NCBI RefSeq assembly: GCF_008831285.2
Contig: NC_045140.1
Span: 27,670,131 to 27,734,130, forward strand
Direction: 5' to 3'
Length of the DNA: 64,000 bases
Source: Nymphaea colorata
Taxonomy: Eukaryota; Streptophyta; Magnoliopsida; Nymphaeales; Nymphaeaceae
The first letter of the stretch is position 1; every line of letters starts with the position of its first letter. The notes under the pieces are model-generated. The model was given only the letters and a program-made list of their open reading frames with translations. It was not told the origin of the DNA and did no database searches. Positions 46,291-57,368 of the stretch are shown here, one piece after another. Made by a program: the position numbers and the translations under genes.

Positions 46291-46311
46291 AGCACTTAAT
46301 TTAATATATTA
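42800..46311. other. PR-1 copy 5 downstream flank and anonymous DNA
   Basis: To about 44,250 this is PR-1 3' flank shared with gene 2 (10.8-11.7 kb) and with the empty duplicon (8.4-9.5 kb). A 26-base segment beginning TGATGTGATCACATAAGCCC is tandemly doubled at about 43,869-43,920. From 44,400 to 46,300 no gene is supported. 44,520-44,650 is a GAGCTCGAGCT-rich patch typical of plant repeats. Confidence 0.5.
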
Positions 46312-46413
46312 ATGTACTCATTTTATTGCATGATGATACATAGTATCATAAGTAGGATTCGGTTAATGAGCAGCAACATGGTTGAAAGTGGGAAGCAGCG
46401 ACTGGTGGTTTGC

Positions 46414-46674
46414 TTAGGCAGTTTGGATGGGTTCGGCAATGAGAGAGTAGACACGGTCCATGGACTCATGCTTCAAGACACCAACGCTATCTTCATAATC
46501 GTACATGCACTGGGAGACCCTCGCAATGTTGAGCGCCACGTCCATGAAGGATCGAGAGAAGGCAGTATGTTGCTGATGTTGCTGAGCCGAGTGCATCTCC
46601 CTGTTCAGCCTCCTCCATGCATCCTTTAGCAAGTGCCATATGTGCTGCCATGTTTGTTCCTCCGCTACCATTGT
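46414..46674 (-). pseudogene. Terpene synthase terminal exon, isolated
   Basis: On the minus strand, after an AG at 46675-46676, an open exon of 86 codons reads TWQHIWHLLKDAWRRLN, then SRSFMDVALNIARVSQCMYD, and ends with a MDRVYSLIAEPI segment and TAA. This matches the C-terminus of plant class I terpene synthases (LARVSQCMYxxxD...RVxSLxxEPI), which is encoded by a separate last exon. A minus-strand AATAAA at 46322-46327 lies where a poly(A) signal is expected. No other terpene synthase exon, and no DDxxD or NSE/DTE metal site, is seen in the 2 kb upstream, which is filled by repeats. It is most likely a fragment copied with its 3' UTR, though a gene with a very long intron cannot be excluded. 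Confidence 0.82.
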
Positions 46675-46682
46675 CTGGTTAT

Positions 46683-47520
46683 GTTAACGATAAGGTTGAA
46701 AGACAATCGTTTTAGAGATATTTAAGGAAAAAATCCTCGCAAGATCAATCAAAACTAATCATAAAGAAAAAAGAAATTTTTTCTGCAAAAATCAGATTTA
46801 GTTTCTCATATGTATCATTGCCAAGATTTTAGCGTTAAATGATAAGGTTGAAAGACAACCGTTCTAGAGAAATTGAAGGAAATAATCTTAGCAAGATCTA
46901 TCAAAGTTAATGATAAAGAAAAAAAAAACTTTCCACAAAAATTAGATTTAGTTTCTCAAGTTTATCATTGCCAAGATTATAGGACCTTCAACTATTTAAG
47001 TTCGTTTCATGCATTGTGTAACCAAGGCTCATGGTGGCCTTTCAGGGTAAAAAACCATATACGTTTAATGAAAAGAATTTTTTCATGCTGGTTTTTATTT
47101 GTTTTACTTATTTTTTATTTTTTATCTTGGTATCAGAGCAGGATGCTTGATGAAAAAGAATGAAGCCCATAGGTGGTCTGCATGCAACCAAATTCATTGT
47201 TATCTTCTTCACCAAAATCTTGAGAAATCAAACTTGGGTTTTCTGAATTGCTGCCAAAGCACGATCTACCTTCACAAAAAACTTCATAAAGCAAATTTGG
47301 GCTCGTCAAATCATTGCCAAAGAGATGGCATGATCACCTTAGAGGATGTTAACGATAAGTTTGAAAGTCAATCATTCAAGAGAGATTCAAGGAAAGAATC
47401 CCAGCAAAATCAATCAAAATTAATGATAAATGAAAAATAAAATCTTTCCACAAAAATCAAATTTAGTTTTCTATGTTTATCGTTATCATGATTGTAGGAA
47501 CTTCAACTATTTAAGCTTGT
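46683..47520 (+). repeat. Three copies of a 160-base repeat around an LTR-element primer site
   Basis: Units start at about 46,683, 46,833 and 47,348. Each begins with a variant of GTTAACGATAAGGTTGAAAG and ends near CATTGCCAAGATT. Units 1 and 2 are adjacent; unit 3 lies about 350 bases later. Between units 2 and 3 is a primer-binding-site match (47128-47139). The units may be pieces of an LTR, which would make this a collapsed retrotransposon. Confidence 0.6.
47128..47139 (+). mobile_element. LTR retrotransposon primer-binding site
   Basis: TGGTATCAGAGC is the plant initiator-tRNA-Met primer-binding site used by copia and many other LTR elements. No recognisable gag follows. It marks a relic element next to the terpene synthase exon. 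Confidence 0.65.
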
Positions 47521-48448
47521 TCTATGCGTAATTATTTAAGTTTGTTAAGTATCAATTATGATTTGGTGTTTATGATTCATTTAGGATATTTTTGTGGGGG
47601 CGGTACCTTGCTCAAGAATTATGATATTCTGAGAATGTAGCGTTATTTTTTTATTTCACCTCTCTCTCGAGGCGTATGCAAACAATCGGTTGTCTTATTT
47701 CTGAAAAGAACAAAAGAAAAAACAAACTATGTATCTATTACTGCAAATGAAACTAATTGTTCGCTCTTCATGAGTAACTAATCTTCAAAATCTAGAATTA
47801 AAGATTATCAATATTTTTTAATTAATGATAAAGCGAATTGCATATATCTATATATATATTCACATCAAGAGAAAAATGGTGCTTCTGCTCTGGTCAGACC
47901 CGTGGTACCAAGAATGATAGAAATTTAAGGAGGTTGAGTCCAATTCAAACATGGGACCTGGAGCTATTAGGAAAATGACTTCTTTTTTTGATGCATACAT
48001 TTAACTAATCTTTGTAATCTGACAACAGTCCTTCTAGAACGAACGCCTGGGACAGAGTTGCTAACAATGACTTTGTTTTCCAGAACATGATTCCTCACAT
48101 CATTTCCATTTTACATCTCAAGCGTTGTTTCTCAAACTAACTTTCGTTTAGGAAACCAATTCTAACTAGCCAACTCATGAACCATTTTTCCCATGAACAT
48201 GATTCCTCTTGCAGCCTTTCAGTTTGCAGGTAGAGCTGATGAATAAATAGCAAGCTCATGGCTAACCGACAATTTATTTTTGTAAGGGGAGCCGTGCAAT
48301 TAGCAGCTCATTATGCATAAATGGGTAATTAGCACAAACACCGAGTGTCAAGTCGGCTTGTTTTGCCCTGCCAATGCTTAGCTAACGTGTAATATGAAGG
48401 TTACAGACTTATATCTAAGCTTGATAATGTTTTGCTGGTTATTCAATC
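47521..48448. other. Stretch without recognised genes
   Basis: AT-rich DNA with no supported gene on either strand. Confidence 0.4.
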
Positions 48449-49223
48449 TAATGATCTTTCAAATCCTTAGATTTAGATATTGTTGCTAGTGGATGTTTCA
48501 TACTTGCTGTTTGTTGTTTATTTTGGATGTTATATATTCATTCTGATTTGATTTTTGTTAATTGGTTTGTGTCTTTTGCAAATTTGCCGCAGGTTTTTTT
48601 TAGTGCATGTACATGTTTTTGTATTTCCTTTTATCATTAGGAGTCGCTGAAGAAAAAAATGTTGGCGTAACTTCATTTGTTTTGGTCTATTTATGTACAA
48701 ACAAAAAACCATCAACCATAAGTCAAGGCCAAAATGCGCTTTGCTTTATTGCTTTTGCCTATTTTTATACCAAAAAAAACCATCACACATTCAAACTTAG
48801 CAAACACCAGACAACCTCATTAAAGTCCTCTGGTTATGTGTTAACCAGAGGACTTTAATGAGGTTGTCTGGTGTTTGCTAAGTTTGAATGTCTGATGGTT
48901 TTTTTTGGTATAAAAATAGGCAAAAGCAATAAAGCAAAGCGCATTTTGGCCTTCGGCTTATGGTTTTTTGTTTGTACATAAATAGACCAAAACAAATGAA
49001 GTTACGCCAACATTTTTTTCTTCAGCGACTCCTAATGATAAAAGGAAATACAAAAACATGTACATGCACTAAAAAAAACCTGCGGCAAATTTGCAAAAGA
49101 CACAAGCCAATTAACAAAAATCAAATCAGAATGAATATATAACATCCAAAATAAACAACAAACAGCAAGTATGAAACATCCACTAGCAACAATATCTAAA
49201 TCTAAGGATTTGAAAGATCATTA
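48449..49223. repeat. Near-perfect 775-bp palindrome with a five-base loop
   Basis: The left arm (48,449 to 48,836) is the reverse complement of the right arm (48,842 to 49,223), with about a dozen differences by eye, including one six-base deletion in the right arm. The loop is TGTGT. The two arms encode almost the same 60- and 61-residue frames on opposite strands, which are mirror images and not genes. No flanking target-site duplication is evident. If transcribed across the centre it would fold into a hairpin stem of about 385 bp. Confidence 0.93.
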
Positions 49224-49753
49224 GAGAAAAAGAACAATCATAACAAAAGGAACCCATACAACCAAAAGAATTTTTATTACTGGCAAGAATCAGTCATCAC
49301 TTTTTCTTAAACAGCAAGCATAGGTTTAATACCAACCGGCATTGTCATTGACAATGCATTAACCCCAACCAGCATTCTTCAATGTTACAAGGACAAAATC
49401 AACTTAAATCGCTTTTATTATCACCTTCCACGGAGCAAATGAAAAGAAAACAAAAAGAAAAAACTTCCTCTCGGCAATTATAAAGTCTTTGTAGGAACTG
49501 CACTCGGTCCAATTGCCCATTCGGCTACCTTCCTCAGTTCAATTTCCTAATTACGGACTTGTATTGCACCAAACACATCCAGGGAACAAGTGAAAGCGGA
49601 AGGACGCAGTTCGGAAGGCAAAATCGCAGACCAAATCCAACATTAATATTTGTTCAACAAAATTGAGAAACATACTGAAGCCCCAAAAATGGAAACGAGA
49701 CATAATGGCGCCCATTTTCAATAAATAAAGGATGAAGAGAAACGGCAACCAAC

Positions 49754-50266
49754 CAGATGATTAACAATATGAGACCCGGACGTGTTGCCCCTTGAATTGC
49801 AGAACCACTTGCGGCAGGACGGGACGACGCAAGCAGGGTTCTGCACCCCGCAATACCGGGACGCATGCTCAGTGAAATCCCCTCCACATGTCCAACCTCA
49901 AAGCCCTCCTCATCGCCAGTTGCCTCGAAGCTCAGCTCACCGATACCCGCAGCCAAGGCATCTGTCACGCCCTGGTTCGACCGGCCTTTCGTCCCGGTAG
50001 GCCTGGGAGACGACGCGGCCGTGTTGGCAGACGCCGTATCCGCAGGCAGATCGCGGTTGTTCGACTCGTTGGCCGCCGCGGCACCGGTGGTAGGGAGGCG
50101 AGTTGTTGGGAGACCACACGGTCGACCTGATCGGCTGGCTGAGCTTCCTGAATTCGTAGTCGTAGTCGTCGCCTTGCGTGTTGAATTCTAGGAAGGTGTA
50201 AGGGTCGCCTGTGTCGGGCTGGGACGCTGTCTCGTAGAGGTTGGGGACGACATGCCGCGCGGCCAT
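49754..50266 (-). pseudogene. UPF1: UPF1 (RNA helicase of nonsense-mediated decay) first-exon pseudogene
   Basis: The minus strand starts MAARHVVPNLYETASQPDTG and continues YTFLEFNTQGDDYDYEF and LSQPIRS, the N-terminus of plant UPF1. A frameshift near 50,098 moves the sequence to a second frame (ALAAGIGELSFEATGDEEGF). A second shift near 49,872 leads to [19 protein letters not shown], then [20 protein letters not shown] and NHL, the start of the UPF1 CH zinc domain. About 12 bases (RCN region) are deleted there, removing a zinc-binding cysteine. After NHL the sequence passes into non-coding DNA at a GT, and no helicase domains follow. Upstream there is leader-like DNA with AACCCTAG and AGGGTTT motifs. 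This is a genomic copy of exon 1 plus leader, dead. Confidence 0.88.
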
Positions 50267-51229
50267 GGTGGGGGGAAACTGGAAAGGAAGGAAACCCTAG
50301 CCCCCTCGTGCTTCCCCCCTCCCGTGGAGAAAGACGATTGATTTCCGTTGAAGGGGTTCGCGCGCTGGGTTAGAGCCAGAGTTAGGGTTTCTTCTCCCTT
50401 TCGAGAGGACGAAGGAGGAAGAGGGAGAGGGGAAAGAGAGAAGAATTAGAGAGGACGAAGGAGGAAGAGGGAGAGGGAAAGAGAGAGGGAGAGGGAAAGA
50501 AAGAAGAAAAAAGCGGACAAAAAATCGATGAAGGGGAATGCGATCGCGTCCCTCAAATAGTAACGATGAGTTAAGAGAAGTAACTGCGGTTAAACCCAAA
50601 GTAACCGAGTCTTTGGTGACGCGTGGGCGTAGGGAAAGATCAAGCTCAGGGATTTCGTGCGAAAGACGTCGGACTCAATCGGGTTGACATCTCTGACAAC
50701 CGACCCGCACGGGAACATTGGTTGGAGCTGCAAACGGATCGAATATGGCTTTACGATTTGATTCGAATGCTACCCGTTATTACTGCTTTTGAACTTTAGA
50801 CCAGACCCATTTGGACCCGATACAAACAAAATTAATTCGTAGAGTGGATTTTAATACTACAAGACGGGCAATGGCTGTGGTGATTCGAACACAAGCAAAA
50901 AGGATGAGGCCTGATTAACTCACTCATTAAGTGAGACAGGCAGGAGGACCCGTTTTACAATAGGATTCTATTGCAGATTTAGGTCCAATATTTGGTTTAA
51001 TTAAGATGTTCCTTCTTCTAGCCTTTCGTTGCCCTCCTTTTGATTTGCAAGTTGGGATGAAAAGAAGCCCGAGCCTTTCTTTCTTTCTTTTGCTCTTTTA
51101 AGATCTAAACCAGTGAATAAAATTATTGCTCTTTGAGGTCCACTTTTTTTATAAATTGACCATCCAGGTGCAGGTCCAGAAAAGAAGATCCAATCGTCAT
51201 GGGCCGAAAATAGAAATTCGAGCAAAAGA
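50267..51229. other. UPF1-like leader and anonymous DNA
   Basis: About 50,270-50,560 is GA-rich leader-like DNA belonging to the UPF1 copy on the minus strand. No other gene is seen. Confidence 0.45.
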
Positions 51230-51850
51230 TCTGGTTTCTAAGTTTGGGTCGTAGACCTAGGAAAACATTAATTCAAAGTTTAAATTCAAGTTCATCAACT
51301 AAAGATGATGCAAACGTTCATTAATTGATCTAGGTATGGCATTTGGACTTAGGATCATCCTAATAGGGTCTTAGGTTCAAATCCCAACTGAGAGTTGACT
51401 CAATTCATATTGATTCTTGATTCAAAGTCCATGATCCAAATCTGAAATGAAATTTAACGATCCAACGTGAAAGTTTAGGGATTTAGGGTTTTGGATAAAG
51501 GTCTGAAATCTGGATCCGAGTAACATGAAATCCAAATCCAAAAGTGTTGATATGAAAGCCATTTCTAGGATTAAATCTTCACAAGGTCTAAGTTCAGTAA
51601 TCCAATTCTTTCAATCCAAATCATATTCAAATTTGTCAAATCCAAATTCAATCTTGTATTTGATCTTAAATTTGATATTTAAATCCAATTCATTGAGATC
51701 TGAATACAATTCCTTTAAGATCCACATGTCCAACCTTATTGAGATTTGGGTTAAACTTGCTAGGCTTTAGGTTGAGTCTAACTAAGGTTTGAGTTTAACT
51801 TGGCTAAGATTTAGCTTTAGACTATGATATAGTTCTAACGGGACTAGGGT
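51230..51850 (+). repeat. Dispersed repeat, copy 2 (partner 39330-39920)
   Basis: Same orientation as copy 1 and highly similar. Copy 2 has about 60 extra bases near 51,330-51,390. Confidence 0.7.
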
Positions 51851-52079
51851 TTCATCTCTGATTCCTCAGTCCCTTTGCCCCTGCCCTGCTGAGAAATGCA
51901 GCAGGGGAACTCGGAGCCTTGATGGCAAGCGTTGGAAAACTCGAAGAGTCCTCTCCCAGTAGTCAGATGAAAGCCTCTGAAGGATCCATCTATAATCGAG
52001 GCTGGAGAAGGGATCCCAGTCTATGGCTCCCTCACCATTTCATTAGCGGCCTGTGAAGAGCTTCTGCCAATTTCCTACG

Positions 52080-53470
52080 AAAATTTGATCAAAAGAGCAC
52101 AAATTCTGCACCCACTCTCTCTTTCGTTTTGGGCTTTCCATTAAACCCGCTAAATGTAAGCTTGCGCTCTTTCATGTAGATCCTGCAACAACACTTTTTG
52201 CTGAAGCTCTTGGCCTTTCGTTATCACAATTTTCTGCCGCCGCGTTTCTTCTGAGCGAACGTCGAGCAGCAGATGCTTTTTTGCCTGCAAGATTGATAGG
52301 CTAAGGTCTTCTCCCTTGCCAATAGAATCACCTGATCCGACATTCTCTCGTTTCCGTCCAACTACATGCCCTTCTCTTTATAAGCCATCAACTGCCACTT
52401 TCACCAGTCTCAATCATCTCATGCGCGTTTCCTTGGGAAGGCCTCGGATTGTAATATGTTCTCCCTACTCCTCACACATGGTATACCTTTAGCCCGGTAT
52501 GTTCTGCATTGCACATTTGAAAGAACATTTTTTTCTGCACTGCCAACCTTCATTCATCTGCCTCTCTTTTATTTTTACTTCGTGTTACCATGCTACTTTT
52601 GGGTCGGCCGTTCCATGGCTCTCTCGTTGTGCCCTTTGGTTTTTGGCCATTCACCCCGTGTCATGGTTTTCGCCTGGCTCCTTCCCACATCAACACATTA
52701 GATAATTGTGATCCATATAAGTAACCATTGTTTTTTTGTCTCTCTACTGCAGAGTCAAACATCATCTATTTGTTGACTATCATTTCTTTTGTCAGTTGCT
52801 TGCCACTACGTGGTATTCCCTCCCCCCATACTCTCCTATCTCCCCTTTTCCGAAAGCAAACCTTTACATTCAGTTTTTACATGGCCGTCTTGGTTCAGTT
52901 GCCATTGGTGGTGAATTTGGGAACACCACAACAATTGCATGTCTAGAGACACAACAAAGAGTGTCACTTTTGTAGGATGTATCGTGAAGGCACATGTCCA
53001 CCTTGCCATTTCCATTGGTTGCAGATGACTTCCGCCTCAGAATAGCTAGATTAGTTTATCTTCCTCCTTTTCTTTTTTGTTCATGCTATGATATCTGTTT
53101 CTGCATGTTTTCGTTTTTTGCTTCTTTTTTTTCTATTTTTCTTTGCTGTTTTCAATTACTTGTTTTTGTCTTCAATGAATTTTCATTTTGTCGGCTCTCT
53201 CTATCTTTGCTGCTAAGTGTTTGGTTGCACTTCTTCTTTTCTAGAAGCAGCTTTCTCTTTTCACCTTCATATTCAGTTAGCAGTGGGTGGCATTTTACAT
53301 GGTGGCCGTGGCTCAATTGTTATTGGCGGTTAATTTGGAAAGAACACAACAATCACATATTTAAGGACACAACAGAGAGTGTCGCTTCTATAGAATGTAT
53401 CGTGAAGGAAGATGTGCACCTTGTCATTTTCATGGGTCTCAAGATGACTTTCGCCTCAGACTAACTTGCT
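52080..53470 (+). mobile_element. LINE (non-LTR retrotransposon) ORF2 3'-part relic
   Basis: Near 52,150 the sequence encodes NPAKCKLALFHVDPATT followed by FAEALGLSLSQF, the segment just after the reverse-transcriptase domain in plant LINEs. Near 53,320 it encodes RLIWKEHNNHIFKDTTESVA and KEDVHL, the usual end of the zf-RVT region (IWKERNNRIF). Frames are broken throughout. The tail is doubled: 52,915-53,140 is a diverged direct repeat of 53,330-53,550, so two 3' ends are present in tandem. Confidence 0.72.
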
Positions 53471-53550
53471 CAGTTCATCTTCCACCTCTTATTTTTTGTT
53501 CATGCTTTGACTTTTTGTTTCTGCATGTTTTTGTTTTTTGCCATTTTTTA

Positions 53551-54739
53551 TTAGTGGTTGATTGGTGACGTCTTGTCATTGCTTTTATCTTCAAAGAATT
53601 TACATTTTGTCGGCTCTCTCTCTCTCCACAATGTATATAAATATAATAAAAAAGAGGAAGAGAGGGCAGATCGTGTGCTCTTTTGATCAAAGTTTGGGAG
53701 GAAACTAACACTAGAAGCTATTTCACGTGCCGTCAATAAACCTCTGCCTCCATTATGGATGGATTCTTCGACAACATTCATTGAACTAGCGGCTATTGGG
53801 AAAGGATTCTTCAGGTCTTCCAAGTTCTTTCAAAGTGTTCGGCTGCCACAACAGCCCCGAGTTCCTTTACTACATGTTTTCACAGGGCAGAGTGATAGAG
53901 AGAGGAAAAGAGAGAAGGGCAGAGAGAGATAGAGAGAGCCGGCAAAATGAAAAATGGAATAGCAAAAATTGTAACAAAAGTCACAAGGAACTGGAGACAA
54001 AATGACTACGAAAAAAATGCTAATGTTAGAAAGCATAAAATGAGGAAACAAAGGATGCGAATCGGAAGGGAGCAAAGGAAGGCAGCATCTTACGTGGTTC
54101 GGCTTGTAGCTTACATCCACGAGAGAAGAGGGGCGTTCTTCTTCATATTATTTCTCATGCTTTTACACTAGAAATTCACGATTTATATAGAGTTACAACC
54201 ATCTTTAGATGGAAACACCTTTATGAGGGAGTTACGAAAATCTTGGGATTGATTTCAACAATCATGAAGAAGATGGCGCTGAAAGGAGAAAACGCCCAAA
54301 TCTGTACTGATTGAAGAAACGCTCAAATCTGTAGATATCTCCTTCCCAAACATAGTGGATCGCCTCCTTATCTCTTTGTAACGGACAGCTAAAACAAACA
54401 AATAAAAATAGGTAAACTAAAACTGAGGAGGGGCAACTAGTGAGTAGCTGACCAAATAGCTATGTGCATTTCATCCCGAACAGAATAACCCACAAAAGTG
54501 ATCGAAGTAGCTGTGTCTCCGAAGACCCGATTGTTCTGCTCCTCTCATATTCTCTACCAATAATTGATAAACTAGGAATACCAAGTGAATTGTCAAGCAC
54601 CACTTACAAGGGTTGGGGGGAAGGAGTTGTGGAGAGGTTTAGTTTAGGAGAGTGGAAGGCAAGGAAGGCCAGACAAATAAAAGAAGGTGAAGATAAAAAG
54701 CAAGAGGGAAAAAAGATGATGCCAAGACTCGAGCCTTGA
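53551..54739. other. Stretch without recognised genes
   Basis: No domain is recognised. A purine-rich patch (AGAGAGA-type) lies at 53,895-53,940. Confidence 0.4.

Positions 54740-54741
<2 letters not shown>

Positions 54742-54797
<56 letters not shown>
54742..54797. repeat. (CT)28 microsatellite
   Basis: Uninterrupted CT run at the left edge of the third HMA-pair duplicon. Confidence 0.95.
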
Positions 54798-54799
<2 letters not shown>

Positions 54800-54999
54800 G
54801 TTGGTGGCAGAGGGACTCCGCTGACAGAAGTCTCCCATTTTTTTTTTCCCTTTCTGCAACACTCGTTTTCTATTCTCCTGTTTCTCTCGGCAACATTTCT
54901 TGAAAATCTATTTCATTTGATGCAATTCAATTATTCTGACACCAAATCTAGCTCCTTTATCTGTTTCCTTAGTTGCTTTGTTTTTTGTTGCTATTGCAG

Positions 55000-55335
55000 A
55001 CATGTCTGTTCAATGTTAACATTCATTGGATGGATGTAAGCAGAAGGTAAACAAGCTACTGCAAGAAATAAATGGTGGGTGTTATTGTTCAAATTCTTCG
55101 TGCACCGTTCTTCGATCCCTAACTTTTTGTTTTTCCTTGGATATTTTTGTACATTCGAGAGTTTTCCACTTTATCTTCCATCTATGTACACTCTTAAAAC
55201 ATTTTTTCTCTGTTGGTACTCATGTTTCTTTATCTTGTTATCTGGTTCATTTGTCATGGGATGGACGACCACCATTAATGCGGAACAGGGCAAGATGCAT
55301 AACAAAAGAGGGTGAAGGTCTCAAGCGATGTGGAT
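55000..55335 (+). pseudogene. HMA-domain gene relic B, third copy
   Basis: The exon after the GCAG acceptor at 54996-54999 encodes DGCKQKVNKLLQEINGG. A later piece encodes TTTINAEQGKMHN, with a VSSDVDQQE segment in another frame near 55,320. The first cysteine of CxxC is lost (IHWMDGC), as in the other B copies. Convergent with relic A. Confidence 0.7.
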
Positions 55336-55490
55336 CAGCAAGAGAAACTAATACAATTGTATTAGCCAAAAAGATGAAGATTAGAAAGGCCAGCCCCAGC
55401 AGTAGCAGCAACAACAACTAATAATACAACAACTAATACAGAAGCAGCAAGATCTAGCCATTCTAACCTTCATTCTTTTGGCTCTTGCTA

Positions 55491-55835
55491 CTACATTAGG
55501 TGTTCTTGGAGATCTACGTCGCCTGATACTATCACCTTCCCCTGTTCTGCATCATTGGTGGTCGTCAATACCCATGACAAATGAACCACATAACAAGATG
55601 AGAAAACTTGAGTATCAACATAAAGCAAACGTTTTAAGAATGTACATAGTAGGAAAACAAAAGGGGAAACAGTCGGATGTACAAACATATCTAAGGAAAA
55701 ACAAAAGAAATAAAAAGCAAAAAAAAAAAATTTATGAATTTGAAGAATAATATACCCACCATCTATTTCTTGCAGCAGCTTCTTTACCTTCTGCTGGTAT
55801 CCATGACAGTGAATGTTAATTTTGAGCAGACACAT
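55491..55835 (-). pseudogene. HMA-domain gene relic A, third and best-preserved copy
   Basis: Exon 1 (55835-55760, minus) encodes [20 protein letters not shown] and LQEIDG, with a GT donor. Exon 2 ends at 55491 and encodes [20 protein letters not shown], then EHLM and a stop. This is nearly the whole HMA fold, with the beta strand VIVSGDVD intact. A clear AG acceptor for exon 2 is lacking. The CxxC is CHGY. Canonical HIPP proteins continue with a Pro/Lys-rich tail and a CaaX box, which are absent. Confidence 0.75.
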
Positions 55836-56639
55836 CTGCAAGGGTAACAAATAAAGCAACTCAAAAATCAGATAAAGGATCTACATTTAGGCTCCAAACA
55901 ATTAAATTGCAGCAAATGAAATTTATTTCCAAGAAAAACAACAGAGAGAGACAGAATAATAGATGATGAATATTGTGGACAGAGAAAAAAGAAAAAAACA
56001 GGAGAAGGGGCTTCCTAGAGTAGCCTATGACATGTTTGATAGCTCAGGGAGACACTGTAGACTGGTTGAATAATGATTTCTTATTTTCCGAACATGAGGC
56101 GTTTTTTTGTAATTTTCTCAAACCCATTATTTTTCATTAAATGTTAAAAAAGGTATGTGCATATTTTTCAAAATAAATAATTTTTTTTTATTAACTTTGA
56201 GGCATCGATCTCCTCGACTTCCATGCATGGAAATGTTCATTCGTTCTCCTCCGTCAATTCCATCATTGAAATTGAAAAATGTGGAATTTTAGCTTAGCGG
56301 TAAGTTTGGTTTAAGTTTATGAAAAGTATCCCCGTCCGACTTTGGCTTTGAATCTGAACGCAATTGGGAACTCAAAGGACTTGAAATACCCGAGGTTGGG
56401 TGAATAGTAAACCTAAGAAAAACAATGTGGGCCGACTGTGACACTGACCCCTGTGTCCATCAGATCTGTCGCCTTACCAACATTAATTGGCCTGAGGAAT
56501 AGATACTTCCATTCATGTCGTCTTCCGTTACCCGGTCAGTACTCTTTTGCGTTTTGATTTGTTCTAATGGTTCTACTTTCCCATTATGTCTTTGCCTTTT
56601 GATTGGTTCTAATGGTTCTTCTTTCCCAGTATATATATA

Positions 56640-57360
56640 CATAGTCCGAAAGTTTAACCAATGACCAACTTTATACCGAAGCCATTGTTTGCTCGTCATA
56701 AGCAAAAAGCGGACGCTCCAATCAGGTATTTTTCTAGCTCGTAACAAGAAATAACAAAACTTAAGCCCAGAAGTCCCAGCAGTTCGGGTCAAGACTAGGC
56801 TTATCGGATCAGCTGATTCCAGGCTGCGGCGTAGCCAGCACATGATCATCGAATAGAGCAGGTATCTGATCTGATGCATTTGAGACAGCCATGCTTGAGC
56901 AAAGGAGTTGTACTGATACAACACGTTCTCACAACCACATCTAAGGCTTACCAGGTATCTTAATTGTCTATTCGCAATGAGCGTTTGACATTTTCTTCTC
57001 ACTTAATAGGAGGAGCAATGTTGTGCAAACAAAAAGGATGCTGCGAGTCAGAAGCCGAAAAGACATGGCGTGTCGGCCGGTATAGCTGGTTACGTTCTTA
57101 TTTTTATTTTCATTTTGCTTTCAAAGGAATCCGCGAAGAGGTTGAGGAAATCGGGTTGTAGTGCCCGGCACTAGCATTTATCTGGTCTGTATCGAGCCCC
57201 ATCACATTGCGGAACACCAAATCATGTAAGACGGTCAAGTTTTATTTAAATGTACCTCAATTAATCATCTACACCGACATTGGAATCTTCATAAAAGCTG
57301 ATAATTTCATCATGATCATCTTCAACTGCACCCGCTGGTTTTTTTTTTCATTGTTTGGTT
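56640..57360. other. PR-1 3'-flank remnant and anonymous DNA
   Basis: 56,640-56,830 resembles the flank 1 kb downstream of PR-1 copy 5 (43,200-43,420; shared CATAAGCAAAnnnnGACGCT-like and GnAGTnCCAGCA words). The rest has no recognised gene; the last 150 bases resemble the DEFL intron. Confidence 0.4.
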
Positions 57361-57368
57361 GGGTGCAG

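Larger units (their letters stand above)
54740..56630 (+). repeat. Third full HMA-pair duplicon (matches 30340-32060)
   Basis: Same order and orientation as the right arm of the inverted repeat: HMA relic B (plus), HMA relic A (minus), then the 31.5-32.06 kb flank. The DEFL exon and PR-1 parts of the arm are not included. Confidence 0.8.

Noticed and set aside
48530-49142. Two almost identical 60- and 61-codon frames on opposite strands
   Set aside because: Mirror images created by the palindrome; composition is AT-driven and no family is recognised.
52994-53464. 156-codon open frame as an independent protein
   Set aside because: The N-terminal half is Phe/Cys-rich noise from a T-rich run; the end is LINE zf-RVT sequence, so it is part of the LINE relic.
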